From NCBI GenBank assembly GCA_027625915.1, contig JANTQA010000020.1:682001-746000 (forward strand): DNA of 64,000 nucleotides, read 5' to 3'. This document shows positions 63,690 through 64,000 of this stretch, in pieces. Both the position numbers and the translations under genes were made by a program. Source of the DNA: Anaeramoeba flamelloides. Lineage: Eukaryota > Metamonada > Anaeramoebidae. Under the pieces are notes generated by a model. It had not been told where the DNA came from and searched no databases. It worked only from the letters and a program-made list of their open reading frames with translations. The number at the start of each line of letters is the position of its first letter. Positions within the stretch are counted from its first letter, which is position 1.

Positions 63690-64000
63690 TTAAGGTTATA
63701 AGAAAAAAAACTTTCATGAAATAAAGTTTAACAAGATTTAAAAAGGGTTCCCTTAAAAGAACTGATAACGAATCATAAAATCAATCAAAGAAGAAACCAA
63801 TTAACTTTAAAGAATAATCCATTATATTGTTATCACAAAAATCAACAAGTACAATAAAAATCTACTTGGTTATCAAATTGGATTAGTGTTTTTTAAGATC
63901 GTAAAAATAGTCAATTTTTTTCAACAAATTTTGAATAACTGATCAACCAAATGAAAACCAAATACCAAAAGATATCCTAAAAAGCTCTTATTGTGAAGAA

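Larger units (their letters stand above)
59176..64000. other. Intergenic with MITEs and a LINE fragment
   Basis: No gene recognised downstream of the Stealth gene. It holds palindromic element L (59517-59925), a MITE A end fragment (60249-60270), a LINE linker-like piece (60300-60535), two MITE A copies (61909-62106 and 62239-62435) and a second TTAA MITE F (63183-63689). The intervals 60540-61900 and 62440-63180 show nothing recognisable. Confidence 0.55.

Overview
This is an extremely AT-rich eukaryotic window carrying few, widely spaced genes. It has GT-AG introns from about 100 bases to nearly 4 kb, many A/T homopolymers, Asn/Asp/Lys-rich low-complexity protein tracts, and a dense population of small inverted-repeat transposons. 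I place it in a free-living, probably amoeboid protist. The gene set (a CYRI/FAM49 Rac-binding protein, a Furry scaffold, a LAMTOR1-like Ragulator anchor, EMC3 and a Stealth-type transferase) and the poly-Asn tracts fit Amoebozoa or Anaeramoebae, but the sequence alone does not fix the species. The standard code with TAA/TGA stops is consistent with every gene model.

Layout. 1025-6482 (+): an unrecognised three-exon gene of about 602 codons. 8095-11782 (+): a three-exon gene for a 201-residue lipid-anchored LAMTOR1/p18-like protein, whose second intron is filled with nested transposons. 17499-18869 (+): two-exon EMC3. 23189-30636 (-): a five-exon CYRI (FAM49) gene of 319 codons, with all splice phases consistent. 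35473-50424 (+): a very large Furry (FRY/Tao3/Mor2) gene of about 3,100 codons, with N-terminal exons far upstream and one apparent single-base frame break near 49,083. 57682-59175 (+): a single-exon Stealth-family transferase with a signal anchor and a long 7-residue-repeat coiled-coil stalk.

Between and inside these genes lie at least twelve repeat families. They include a ~196-bp TA-flanked palindromic MITE (eight full copies plus a fragment), three TTAA-flanked families with related termini, a TTA-flanked Harbinger-type MITE, a degenerate Tc1-like transposon inserted in another element, further TA-flanked MITEs, and foldback elements with tandem units. Three fragments of a non-LTR retrotransposon (LINE) also occur, one interrupted by four copies of the same MITE.

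The genes do not form an operon. Two of them (LAMTOR1 and CYRI) are myristoylation-type membrane-anchored signalling proteins; CYRI and Furry both act on cell shape in known systems and are divergently transcribed here across about 4.8 kb of transposon-filled DNA. No tRNA, rRNA, CRISPR array or virus-like element was recognised.
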